Below are positions 35,025 through 43,631 of a stretch of 64,000 nucleotides of DNA, one piece after another. Origin of the DNA: Mesorhizobium sp. AR07 (GTDB lineage: Bacteria; Pseudomonadota; Alphaproteobacteria; Rhizobiales; Rhizobiaceae); the NCBI RefSeq assembly GCF_024746815.1, contig NZ_CP080529.1:62001-126000 (forward strand). Direction: 5' to 3'. The notes below the pieces were generated by a model, which was not told where the DNA came from, did not search any database, and saw nothing but the letters and a program-made list of their open reading frames with translations. The position numbers and the translations under genes were made by a program. The stretch's first letter is position 1; each line of letters starts with the position of its first letter.

Positions 35025-35807
35025 GAGACCGAGGTATATTTGAATTATCTTGCGGCAAACCGCCCGCGACGATCGCGCCCGAGAAGGGTTCCGAGCCGCC
35101 CGCTGGACATCCCTCGGTGCACCACACCGATGGCCTCTGGCACTACGGCGACAATTGGAAACGGCGTGGTGCCTTTCGCAGCACGTCGATCCGGCCGCCA
35201 TCACGCGGACAGCGACTTACTTTTCCCCCTATCACGAATTCTGCGTCCGGCGGCAGCCGGTGCGCGAAGGATAGAGGGCGTATAAACCGGAATCCCGCGC
35301 GCGTCCGTTAGGTCGGACGAGCTTCGCGCGCGGGATGGAGGAAATTCGCCTCCGCCGCGGCGGTGAACCGGACAGCCGTAGGAGCGTCAGCATAGCGACC
35401 GCCGAAGGCGGAGACGCGGGACCGACTGTCCCCGCCGCGGTGGTCCGCACATTGCACTAACATAAAAGCGAGACCACCGAGCCGGCCGCCAAGCGCGCGG
35501 CGTTGGCAGTCAAGTCTTTCGGCTGCCATCAAGAAGGACTGGTGGTATGCGAATTCCGCATTCGGAGGCGTCATAAGGCCAAAACAAACCAACGATAACA
35601 AAAAGCCAGATGGGTCTGGACCCGGGCCAACCGCACAATGTGTCGGTAGTTCGGGCTGGCCGTGAGTCTCTTTTGCGCTGCCCTCGTAGCGATTTGTCGA
35701 CGTCTCAGCAGCGTTTGCTCATCACTGGAATCCATCGCTCAAAGCCGAGCTCCGGTGGCCTTTCCCACATGCCGAAGCCTGCTATAACGACCACATCGAC
35801 GCGCATC
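35025..35807. repeat. 783-bp long direct repeat, copy 2
   Basis: Second copy of the block at 6241-7023, same orientation, two differences seen. Its left edge is set by the IS481 element; its right edge changes at 35808. The structured core lies at about 35293-35444. Together the copies bracket 28 kb of metabolic and defence genes. Confidence 0.9.
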
Positions 35808-36216
35808 AGCGCTACGAATACATCGCGTTCTCATCGCCTTCCAAAGGATGTTTTCGATTGGGACGGTCCCTGGAAGCGCGTCCGCGATACCTTCCACCCC
35901 AGGAATAGGGTCGGCTGTCGGGAGCGGAAATTTTGTCCACACGCCCTCATACAAATTCGTATGCCAGTACAGCTGTTCGTTCGGGTTTTCGAAAAAATCT
36001 GCGAGCTATTCGTCGTGGATGGCCTTGGCTGGAGCATGGGCCTCGCGGTCGGTAATGTACCGCGCCTCATCTCCAGCGTCCTTGTTCGGATCTCCCTGGT
36101 CTGCTGCTTCACTGCCTCGAAGCCGAATCTGCGCCCACTAAAACTCAAATTCGGCAAGGACCGCAGCATGCCTTTGTTTTGTTTCTTCGGGATCTTTCGT
36201 CCCTAGCGTCTTAGCG
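35808..36216. other. Region with a degraded leftward reading frame
   Basis: On the minus strand a protein-like frame (WAQIRLRGSEAADQGD, then LADFFENPNEQLYW and IENILWKAMRTR) runs from about 36165 into the repeat but is broken by two in-frame stops. I do not recognise the family. It may be a decayed gene cut by the repeat. Confidence 0.25.
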
Positions 36217-36435
36217 ATGACTCGACGGTGCGGGCGCATCCGTTTCGACCGCAAGAAGATCAATCTCAGCCTCGTCTTTGCCGGTCAGACCGTCGGCATC
36301 AAACAGGTCGAGGACCATATCTGGCTGGCTAGCTTCATGGACTATGATTTGGGATACTTCGATGATGAGACATGCAGGCTCGAACCACTCCAAAACCCAT
36401 TCGGGCCAAAAGTGTTACCCATGTCTCCGGTATAA
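36217..36435 (+). pseudogene. C-terminal remnant of an IS481-type integrase-core transposase
   Basis: The 72 codons contain LVFAGQTVGIKQVEDHIWL and DYDLGYFDDETCRLEPLQN and end NPFGPKVLPMSPV. This is the beta-strand tail typical of a large group of IS481-like transposases. The catalytic DDE core is absent upstream, so this is a 3' fragment. Confidence 0.7.
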
Positions 36436-36641
36436 ACCGTAACCTATGTGTCCAGAATGGACTCAAAAGAAATGATGCCCAGAGGCGGGGATGATGAATT
36501 TAATTGATTCAAATGCTTACCGAAAAGTGGGACAGGCACTCTTCCCATAGAGATGGTAAGGAAATCGGAACGCCGTCCACCGATTATCCCCGTCGCTGCG
36601 TGATGGGGTCTGGAGAAGCGCGGCATGATGTAGGCCAAGGC

Positions 36642-36797
36642 CTAGAGTGTGCCGAATTCCTCTTCGTTTCTTGCTGTGGGACGCCGCTCGTAGTCGACGG
36701 GGGGCAACAGCATGACCTCGCTTTCCTTTCGGCCGTACTCACGACCGATTTGGAATGCCGCATAGAGTGCGCCGAGTCGGATTAGGAATCTGAGCAT
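36642..36797 (-). CDS. Very small membrane-anchored protein
   Basis: A 51-aa frame, MLRFLIRLGALYAAFQIGRE followed by a charged tail ending EEFGTL. It has a strong AAGGAGA ribosome site six bases before the ATG (36795-36797). A short hydrophobic N-terminus (residues 3-17) may anchor it. Codon use and ribosome site argue for a real gene. No family recognised; it lies upstream of, and divergent from, another small gene. Confidence 0.55.
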   Translation of the reverse strand: MLRFLIRLGALYAAFQIGREYGRKESEVMLLPPVDYERRPTARNEEEFGTL

Positions 36798-36914
36798 GGG
36801 GTTCTCCTTTCAGCGAGAAACCATGCGGACAGCAGTTGGTTCCGTTGCCGACACGCCCGCGGTCGTGGCATCATGCGCCCAAGACCGCATTCTCGTCTCT
36901 CAGGAGTGGCAGGT

Positions 36915-37103
36915 ATGGACAAAAAGGAAGCTGCCCGCGAACTAATGCAGATCGTCGAAACTGATCTGGCGACCGCCAGGGGCGCGGTAGAAGGACAGCA
37001 ATCCTGGCAACTGATCGATGAGGCGATGACGAAATTGCGGAGGATCGCTTCAATTTTGGACCACAAAGACAAAGAGCTACCCAAACCCGCCAACCGATTT
37101 TGA
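36915..37103 (+). CDS. Small hypothetical helical protein
   Basis: 62 aa starting MDKKEAARELMQIVETDL, preceded by a GGAG-type site (CAGGAGTGGCAGGT). The sequence is amphipathic and probably two helices (TARGAVEGQQSWQLIDEAM, LRRIASILDHKDKEL). No domain recognised. Small genes of this type are frequent in Mesorhizobium accessory DNA. Confidence 0.5.
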   Translation: MDKKEAARELMQIVETDLATARGAVEGQQSWQLIDEAMTKLRRIASILDHKDKELPKPANRF

Positions 37104-37349
37104 TGTTCTTGGTGGCGTCTGGTTGAGCCAACGGGAGTTAGTCGTCCAATATCGGCGTTCAACCTAAAAATCCTAAGAACATGCCCATGACTCCCGTAGC
37201 TCAGCGGCGGGGAGCTTAGAGGCTCACGCCGTTTGGCATTCTTGAATTCTGGTCTGCTGCAAGCCTGATGCGGGTCACTTCGACTTGACAGCAAAGCGGC
37301 AAGCGATTCACCTTCGGGAACCTAACGTTCAGACCAAGCTTATGGCCTC

Positions 37350-37571
37350 ATGAGCACGCGCGGAACAAACTTCCTGCACCAATGGCTGAGCAACAATCTG
37401 TCAGGCATTGTAAGTTCCGACGTCATATCGGTGGCCGAAGCCATCCAGAAATTGTTCGCTGACGCCAAGGCGCTCGGGATCAGCAGCACCGAGATCGAGG
37501 ACGAGACGGGCAGCGTCTATGAAACGGTCCTAGATGCGATTGTGCACCACGACGGCGGTCCGGCGGGTTGA
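37350..37571 (+). CDS. DUF768-family small protein
   Basis: A 73-aa protein, MSTRGTNFLHQWLSNNL...ADVISVAE-type, with the conserved core LFADAKALGISSTEIEDETG and ending LDAIVHHDGGPAG. This matches DUF768, a small family I associate with Mesorhizobium and relatives. Function unknown. It is one of the better taxonomic pointers in the window. Confidence 0.8.
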   Translation: MSTRGTNFLHQWLSNNLSGIVSSDVISVAEAIQKLFADAKALGISSTEIEDETGSVYETVLDAIVHHDGGPAG

Positions 37572-37823
37572 CCCGATACGCCTGTATCGCCACCTTTCGG
37601 CCGCCTGTGCTCATTGGTTAAGTCAGGTAGAACTGGACCGTAAGGCCCATATGGCTGGGTAGCGTTTATAGGCGATTCACCGGTCAACGCGTCCACCAAC
37701 AGCGCAACCGGCGCTGCCAGCCGCTTCAGGGCGGTGCGGGTGGCTATCGTCATCACGACTAGGTGGTCTTCTGCCTTACGTTGTCGTTGGCGAGGTCTGT
37801 CGTTACGGGAGGCATCTTCATCC

Positions 37824-38078
37824 TTAGCCGGCTAGCTTTACGAAATCATTGCGCTTGGACCGTATTTTGGCCAGCAAGTCAGCTTCGGTCGTGTCCGGGG
37901 ACAACTGGAAAATACCCAATACACTTGACGCGAGCAGGTGGCCGTCAAGCGTGTTTCGTTCCCAATGAGCGTCAGCGCATACTTGATCGAACACGCTTTG
38001 ACATCGAGCCAAGTCGTCGGGACCTAAGAATGCGCTTTGGGGCAATCGGGCAATCATATGGGCGAGAGTCATAGCCAC
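37824..38078 (-). CDS. Small hypothetical protein
   Basis: 84 aa (GTG 38078) or 82 aa (ATG 38072): AHMIARLPQSAFLGPDDLAR...VLGIFQLSPDTTEADLLAKI. Balanced composition suggests a real gene, mostly helical, without motifs I can name. No clear ribosome site. Confidence 0.5.
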   Translation of the reverse strand: MAMTLAHMIARLPQSAFLGPDDLARCQSVFDQVCADAHWERNTLDGHLLASSVLGIFQLSPDTTEADLLAKIRSKRNDFVKLAG

Positions 38079-38108
38079 TTCGGCGGCACAACGGATTCGA
38101 CTGTACGT

Positions 38109-38351
38109 TTATGACCAAGCATCGGGAACAAGCGCGCGGCGAGCTATCGATTGGCTAATGGCTAAAGCCTTATGTCTCTCAAAAATCGCAAGCTTTATTG
38201 GATAGGTAATCCGAACCTTCGCGTGGCATCCGCCGCATTTGAAATGGGCAATTGTTCTGAGGGCGGAACCCATCCTTACGGTGGGATGCAGGCAACGCGG
38301 ACATTCGAACGCGAGGGCCACGTCAGCCAAGTCTTGGGACAAACTCATCAC
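38109..38351 (-). CDS. Small zinc-ribbon-like protein
   Basis: 80 aa with two CxxC knuckles, FECPRCLHPTV and FKCGGCHAKVRI, spaced about 20 residues, a zinc-ribbon pattern. The C-terminal half is helical and basic. It lies 30 bp upstream of another small leftward gene and may be co-transcribed. Possible nucleic-acid binding (inference). Confidence 0.55.
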   Translation of the reverse strand: MMSLSQDLADVALAFECPRCLHPTVRMGSALRTIAHFKCGGCHAKVRITYPIKLAIFERHKALAISQSIARRALVPDAWS

Positions 38352-38963
38352 CGTTTCCTCCCGATAGGCGGGAGCACCGGATTTGCTTCCAAGCGTCCGT
38401 GCGCCATTCGGAAACGGACGACCCTTGAAGAGTACGCCCTACTGACCGATTAGCGAGTCAATTCCTTGGGGAAGCTCTTCTACCGGGCAAAGTCGCCGGC
38501 CAGGCCGAAGGTCCGCCGCAAGAACAACCTAACAGGCGTGCCGGAGGGGGCTATGGTGTGATCGCGGTATCTATTCCGGGTTGCCCGTAAGCCGAGATAT
38601 TCTGGAACATTAGCTGATCCTAAGAGTTCGAATTCGGCGATGGCCGCCCTCCGGCGTCTGTCGAAGATCGGGCCTCCGATCGGCCCGCGTTCTCCGCCAG
38701 AGGCGCGGGCTTCTTTCTGGGAAGTGGGTGAACGATGGCAGACCAGCAGATTACCCATACGTCGTGAGCGTTTTTGAAAAGCCGCATTGGCCACCGTGCT
38801 CGCCGCGCCGCGTTGGCGCCGATAAAGACCGGCCTGGCCGGAACCCGCACAAGGCGCTTGATTACGTCAAGAGACAAGAGGCCGAGTGCCTAGGTAGCCA
38901 CGGCCCTCCAGTAGGGAGAGCCGTGATAACCACGCCCCGTATTCTATCCACCCCAAGAAAAAA
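38352..38963. other. Gene-poor stretch
   Basis: About 610 bp with no supported gene. It contains a terminator-like hairpin (38683-38710) and a 10-codon opening, MADQQITHTS, at 38734 that could be a relic. The longer openings on both strands have shadow-like composition. Confidence 0.35.
38683..38718 (+). terminator. Terminator-like hairpin
   Basis: GCCCGCG (38683-38689) pairs with CGCGGGC (38704-38710), followed by TTCTTTCT. No rightward gene ends nearby, so it may belong to a lost gene. Confidence 0.5.
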
Positions 38964-39434
38964 CTAGGCGACTTTGATTTCCTTCAGCGCTTTCTCGAAG
39001 GCGGTCTTCATCGGCTTGGAGACGTCCTCGAAAGCCTTGGTCGTGGCGGCCTGGAATTCCTTGGCCTGCTCGACGGCACTTTCAACCTGCTTGCGGACGA
39101 AGGCGGTCTGCAGTTCGGCGAATTCGGAGGGCGACTTCACGGCAATCAGGGCTTCGAAATGCGAGAAGGCGGAGTCGGCATTGGCGCGCAGAGCCGCGAT
39201 GGTCTTGAGCGACAGATCGCTGGAAACAGTCTTGGCAGTCTCGTATGTCGATTCCAGAGCCTTTTGGGTCGTCTCGGATCCTGCCTTGAATTTGGCGAGA
39301 ACTTCCTTCGACTGCTCAACGCCCCTTTCGGTGAAAGCGCTGACCTGTTCGATAGCCTTGGATGCATCGAAAGCGGGGTACGCGTTGTCGATAAATTCAG
39401 CGGTCTTTTCAGTGGTCTTGGACAAAGTTTCCAT
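38964..39434 (-). CDS. Phasin family protein
   Basis: A 156-aa, wholly helical protein, METLSKTTEKTAEFIDNAYP..., with the phasin-type core ESTYETAKTVSSDLSLKTIAALRANADSAF and EFAELQTAFVRKQVESAVEQ. Phasins coat polyhydroxyalkanoate granules. Length and composition match rhizobial phasin-2 proteins. No polymer-synthesis gene adjoins it. Confidence 0.88.
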   Translation of the reverse strand: METLSKTTEKTAEFIDNAYPAFDASKAIEQVSAFTERGVEQSKEVLAKFKAGSETTQKALESTYETAKTVSSDLSLKTIAALRANADSAFSHFEALIAVKSPSEFAELQTAFVRKQVESAVEQAKEFQAATTKAFEDVSKPMKTAFEKALKEIKVA

Positions 39435-39615
39435 CCTTCGGTTTGGGGTGGGCTTTTAAAAAGCCTTCGAGTTCATATTAGCGTTACCTAACGGAAACTC
39501 GCGTGCAATGCAACATATTTGTTGCGCTGCACCATCATCAAAACTACCCGACCCGCACATGGCGGCGGTGTTACCGGCCTGGCGGCCGGTTCTTCAAACC
39601 TGGGGAACTTCCCAA

Positions 39616-40182
39616 ATGATCAACATCAATGGCGCGTCCTGCACTCGCGAACCGGCACCCGTGCTGGCATGGCCGACATTTGAACGGCTGGCGCATGCTG
39701 GCAAGCTGGATCGCGTTAAGGCATTGCAGTACTGGCGAGACCTAACAGAGCCTGCCGGCATGCTTGGCGGCACGGTTGGCGAAGACGAGACGAATACAGA
39801 AGAAGATCTCGAGATACAACCAACGGAGCCAGCCCTTCTGCGGGCCATAGGCTGGAAGGCGACAGGCAAGGAGCGCTGGCACCATACCGGCAAGAAGGCA
39901 CGCATTTACGAGCCTAGCTGCACCAAGCCGGAAGTCGTGATGCGGAAACCTCAAGTCGCGGCTCACATCAAGTTTGGTAATCTGCGATTCAATGGCAACG
40001 AACTTGTTGAGTTGGGCAGGACTTCCAAGGGCAAACCGTTGAGGCCGATCGAGCGGCCCGCACGATCGCAGGAAAGCAAACTGGCGCCCATAGCAATGCG
40101 CAACCTTTCGACGTTCCGCGCTGCGCGTATGGCGCGAATGAAGATGGAGTTAGACCATCGAGTGCGAGGCATCGCAGCATGA
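39616..40182 (+). CDS. Hypothetical protein, probably phage-related
   Basis: About 188 aa from ATG 39616 (MININGASC), with GGGGAAC upstream. It has an N-terminal helical part (FERLAHAGKLDRVKALQYW), an acidic linker (DETNTEEDLEIQ) and a basic C-terminus. No family recognised. Followed by an HNH gene and a GH108 fragment, it is probably part of a decayed prophage. Confidence 0.45.
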   Translation: MININGASCTREPAPVLAWPTFERLAHAGKLDRVKALQYWRDLTEPAGMLGGTVGEDETNTEEDLEIQPTEPALLRAIGWKATGKERWHHTGKKARIYEPSCTKPEVVMRKPQVAAHIKFGNLRFNGNELVELGRTSKGKPLRPIERPARSQESKLAPIAMRNLSTFRAARMARMKMELDHRVRGIAA

Positions 40183-40236
40183 CTTGCGATCCGCAGACCA
40201 ACCGCCTGGCGCGTGCAGAGGCCGAGGTGGCAATGC

Positions 40237-40527
40237 ATGCGGCACGATGACAATAGACCTTGGCGCCACCTCTATGGCTCGGCAAGGTGGCGGCGACTGC
40301 GTGCACATCAGCTCTCCAATCAGCCGCTATGCGAGTGGTGTCTTGACCAGGAGATAGTAAAGCCTGCAACCGAGGTGCATCATGCAGTCGTCCACAAAGG
40401 CGACCTTGACCTGTTCTGGTCCGGTCCGTTCATTAGCACGTGCAAATCATGCCACTCGAGCCGAGGCCAGTTAGAGGACAACGGCAAAACGGTCGTTCGG
40501 TTCGGGCCAGATGGTTGGCCGATCTAG
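40237..40527 (+). CDS. HNH endonuclease, phage type
   Basis: About 96 aa. W-R-H-L-Y-G-S-x-x-W-x-x-L-R, then PLCEWCLDQEI, EVHHAVVHKGD and STCKSCHSSRG give the zinc-knuckle HNH layout (CxxC, HH, CxxCH). Such small HNH proteins usually sit beside terminase genes in phages. No terminase is present here. Confidence 0.72.
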   Translation: MRHDDNRPWRHLYGSARWRRLRAHQLSNQPLCEWCLDQEIVKPATEVHHAVVHKGDLDLFWSGPFISTCKSCHSSRGQLEDNGKTVVRFGPDGWPI

Positions 40528-40552
40528 GCCCGATGCAACCTAGCGCGCACCA

Positions 40553-41200
40553 TTGCAACCATGGGTAGGGGGTGGAGCGCGTTGTCCGCGCGGCTTCAAG
40601 AGCATCACGACCGACGAACTGAACGACATCTACGACAAGCAGTATTGGGACGCCGTGAAAGGCGATTTGCTGCCCGATGGCGTCGATTATGTGGTGTTTG
40701 ACGGCGCCGTGAATTCTGGCCCCGGCCGTTCCATCATGTGGCTTCAACAGGCGCTGCGGCCTGTCTACACCGGCAAGATCGATGGCGTGATCGGGTTGGG
40801 TACGCTGATCGCGCTGAAAGCCGTCAACGACAACGACGCTCTCATTGACAGGATCTGCGATGCCCGCATGTCCTTCCTTCGCCGCCTGAGCACCTTCGCG
40901 ACTTTCGGCAAAGGCTGGACCGCTCGCGTGAAGGAAGTTCGCGCGATCGGCAAGGCATGGGCGACGGGCGAGACGCCACAGGCCGCGAGCTTCGTCGATG
41001 GCGGCCAGGCAAAAGCATTGGTCGAGGACGCAACGCCGGCGCCGTCGACCGCGCCGGCCGACGCGGCAATCGGTGCCGGTGGTGGCGGCCTTGGCGTGAC
41101 GGGCGTATTGCAGGGTCTTCAAGAGCAGCTTTCACCGCTGTCCTATGCCAGCGAGTGGATCACCAAGTGTGATTTTTCGTGGAATGAGGACCCTGTTTGA
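40553..41200 (+). pseudogene. GH108-type lysozyme/holin-like gene, truncated at both ends
   Basis: The middle reads TDELNDIYDKQYWDAVKGD, GVDYVVFDGAVNSGP and IDGVIGLGTLIALKAV, the GH108 muramidase/peptidoglycan-binding family. The N-terminal part with the catalytic EGGY motif is missing; sequence before about 40592 is unrelated. The C-terminal membrane span is cut at SYASEWITK by the left end of the IS21 element at 41168, after which the frame runs a few codons into the IS. Not functional as a lysin. Confidence 0.78.
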
Positions 41201-41275
41201 GGGGTGATTTTCGTCCAAACGGGACCCCTTAACGATGGGGTCATCAAGATGCCTCCGGTTTGATCGGAGGCATTT

Positions 41276-42785
41276 GTGTTTTGGATGTTGGTCGTGGAGA
41301 CGATTGCGAAGATACGCCGGCTGTCGCTGGTGCAGGGAAAGTCGATCAAGGCGATCTGCCGGGAGCTGAAGATCTCCCGGAAAGTGGTGCGCAAGGTGCT
41401 GCGTTCGGACGAGACGGAGTTCCGCTACGAGCGCAAGCATCAGCCCTATCCCCGGATGGGCGCCTGGCGCGACGAGTTGGATCGGCTGCTGTCGACGAAT
41501 GCGGCCAAGTCTCAGCTGGAGCGACTGACGCTGATCCGCATCTTCGAGGAACTTCGCGGCCTCGGCTATGACGGCACCTACAGTTCGGTGTGGCGGCATG
41601 CTCAGAGTTGGGAGGCGGATCGCGGCAGCGCCGCGGCCGAAGCTTATATTCCGTTGAGCTTTGCGCCGGGCGAGGCCTACCAGTTCGACTGGAGCCACGA
41701 GATCGTCCTGCTCGACGGCGTGACGGTGACCGTGAAGGTGGCGCATATGCGGCTTTGCCACAGCCGCATGTTCTTCGTTCGGGCCTATCCGCGCGAAACG
41801 CAGGAGATGGTGTTCGACGCCCATGACCGGGCGCTCAGCTTCTTCCGCGGCGCCTGCACGCGCGGCATCTACGACAACATGAAGACGGCGGTGGACGCGA
41901 TCTTCATCGGCAGGGATCGCCGCTACAACCGCCGCTTTGCGCAGATGTGCGGGCACTACCTTGTCGAGCCGGAGGCCTGCACGCCGGCGGCCGGCTGGGA
42001 GAAGGGCCAGGTCGAGAACCAGGTCGGGCTGGTGCGCGAGCGCTTCTTCACGCCGAGGCTGCGCTTCAAGACGCTGGAGGATCTCAACGGCTGGCTGGCC
42101 GACAAATGCGTCGCCTATGCCAAAGCGCATCGGCATCCCGAACAGGGCGAGCGCACGGTGTGGGAGGTGTTCGAGGAAGAGCGTGCCAGCTTCATCCCCT
42201 ATGCCGGGCGCTTTGACGGCTTCCATTGCATTCCCGCGTCGGTGTCGAAGACCTGCACGGTGCGCTTCGACAACAACAAATACTCGGTGCTATCGAGTGC
42301 CGTCGGCCGGCCGGTCGAGATCCATGCTTATGCCGACCGGATCATTATCCGCCAGGACGGCATGGTCGTGGGCGAGCATGCCCGCTGCTTCGGCCGCAAC
42401 GAGGTCATCTACGATCCCTGGCACTACGTGCCGGTGCTGGCCCGCAAGCCGGGCGGATTGCGCAACGGCGCGCCGTTCCGGGAATGGGTCCTGCCGTCGG
42501 CAATGGAGAAGGTGCGCCGCAAGCTCAAGGCGGCCGATGACGGCGACCGGCAGATGGTGTCGATCCTCACCTGCGTGCTCACCGACGGATTGAGCGCGGT
42601 CGAGGCTGCCTGCCAGGAAGCCATCGAACACGGCGTCTCATCGGCGGCGGTGATCCTCAACATCCTGGCCCGCAGCCGCGATCCGGCGCCGGGCACGCTC
42701 CTTTCCATTCCCCAGGCGCTGAAGCTGGCTCACGAGCCGATCGCCGACTGCGCCCGCTATGATAGTCTCAGGAGGACGAACAGCC
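41276..42785 (+). CDS. IS21 transposase IstA
   Basis: Integrase-core transposase of about 500 aa: N-terminal HTH (SIKAICRELKISRKVVRKVL), DDE region (AYQFDWSHEIVLLDG, GIYDNMKTAVDA, GWEKGQVENQV) and a C-terminal Mu-type domain. The frame has no stop until 43285 and so runs on through istB in another frame, giving a 669-codon opening; the family's usual end is near 42785, which I use here. The extension is probably meaningless. Confidence 0.82.
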
Positions 42786-43520
42786 ATGGAACGCACCGAA
42801 GTATTGGAACTGATGGCGGCGCTGAAACTCTTCGGGATGCGCGCGGCCTATGCCGAGATCATGGGCGTCGCCATCAAGCGGCAGCACGAACCGCCGAAGA
42901 TCGTCGGCGATCTGTTGCAGGCCGAGATATCGGAGAAGCAGGCCCGCTCGATCAAATACCAGCTCACCGTCGCCAAGCTGCCACTGGCCAAGGACATCGA
43001 GGACTTCGATTTTGCCGGCACGCCGGTCAACGAGAGCCTGATCCGCGACCTCGCCACCGGCGCCTTCGTCGCCGATCAGCGCAATGTCGTCCTGGTCGGT
43101 GGGACAGGCACCGGCAAGTCGCATCTGGCGATCGCCATTGCCCGTGCTCTCATCCGCAACGGCACACGCGGGCGCTTCTTCAACGTCGTCGACCTCGTCA
43201 ACAGGCTCGAGACCGAGGCCCGCTCCGGCCGCCAGGGCCGCATCGCCGACCATCTCACCCGGCTCGACTTCGTCGTGCTCGATGAGCTCGGCTATCTCCC
43301 CTTCGCCTAGGCCGGCGGGCAGTTGCTCTTCCATCTGGTCTCGAAGCTTTACGAACGCACCAGCGTCATCATCACCACCAATCTCGCCTTCGGCGAATGG
43401 CCGAGCGTCTTCGGCGATGCCAAGATGACGACCGCGCTCCTCGATCGGCTCACCCATCATTGCGAGATCGCCGAGACTGGTAACGAATCCTGGCGCTTCA
43501 AAAGCCGCTCTCAAAGCTGA
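42786..43520 (+). pseudogene. IS21 helper ATPase IstB, amber-interrupted
   Basis: Starts MERTEVLELMAALKLFGMRA. Walker A GGTGTGKSHLA and Walker B DFVVLDELGYLPF are intact. A TAG at 43308-43310 sits where relatives have Gln (PFA-stop-AGGQLLFHLVSKLYE), after which the frame continues normally to 43520 (TTALLDRLTHHCEIAE). One base change (CAG to TAG) explains it. The element is thus probably immobile without help. Confidence 0.87.
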
Positions 43521-43631
43521 AGTCCGAACGCCAATCAGTCGCGCCCGATCAGGCTGTGCAACCCTGACCAGCTCCGCCTGATCGGGCGCTAACCGGCGCA
43601 CCCTTCAATGCCCCAGACGGGGTCCCTTTTG

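Noticed and set aside
37190..37240. tRNA-like start (CTCCCGTAGCTCAGC)
   Set aside because: No anticodon arm, T-arm or acceptor partner follows; no cloverleaf can be drawn.
42786..43285. Functional 669-aa IstA with a C-terminal extension
   Set aside because: The extension is istB read out of frame and is arginine-rich; the IstA fold ends near 42785.
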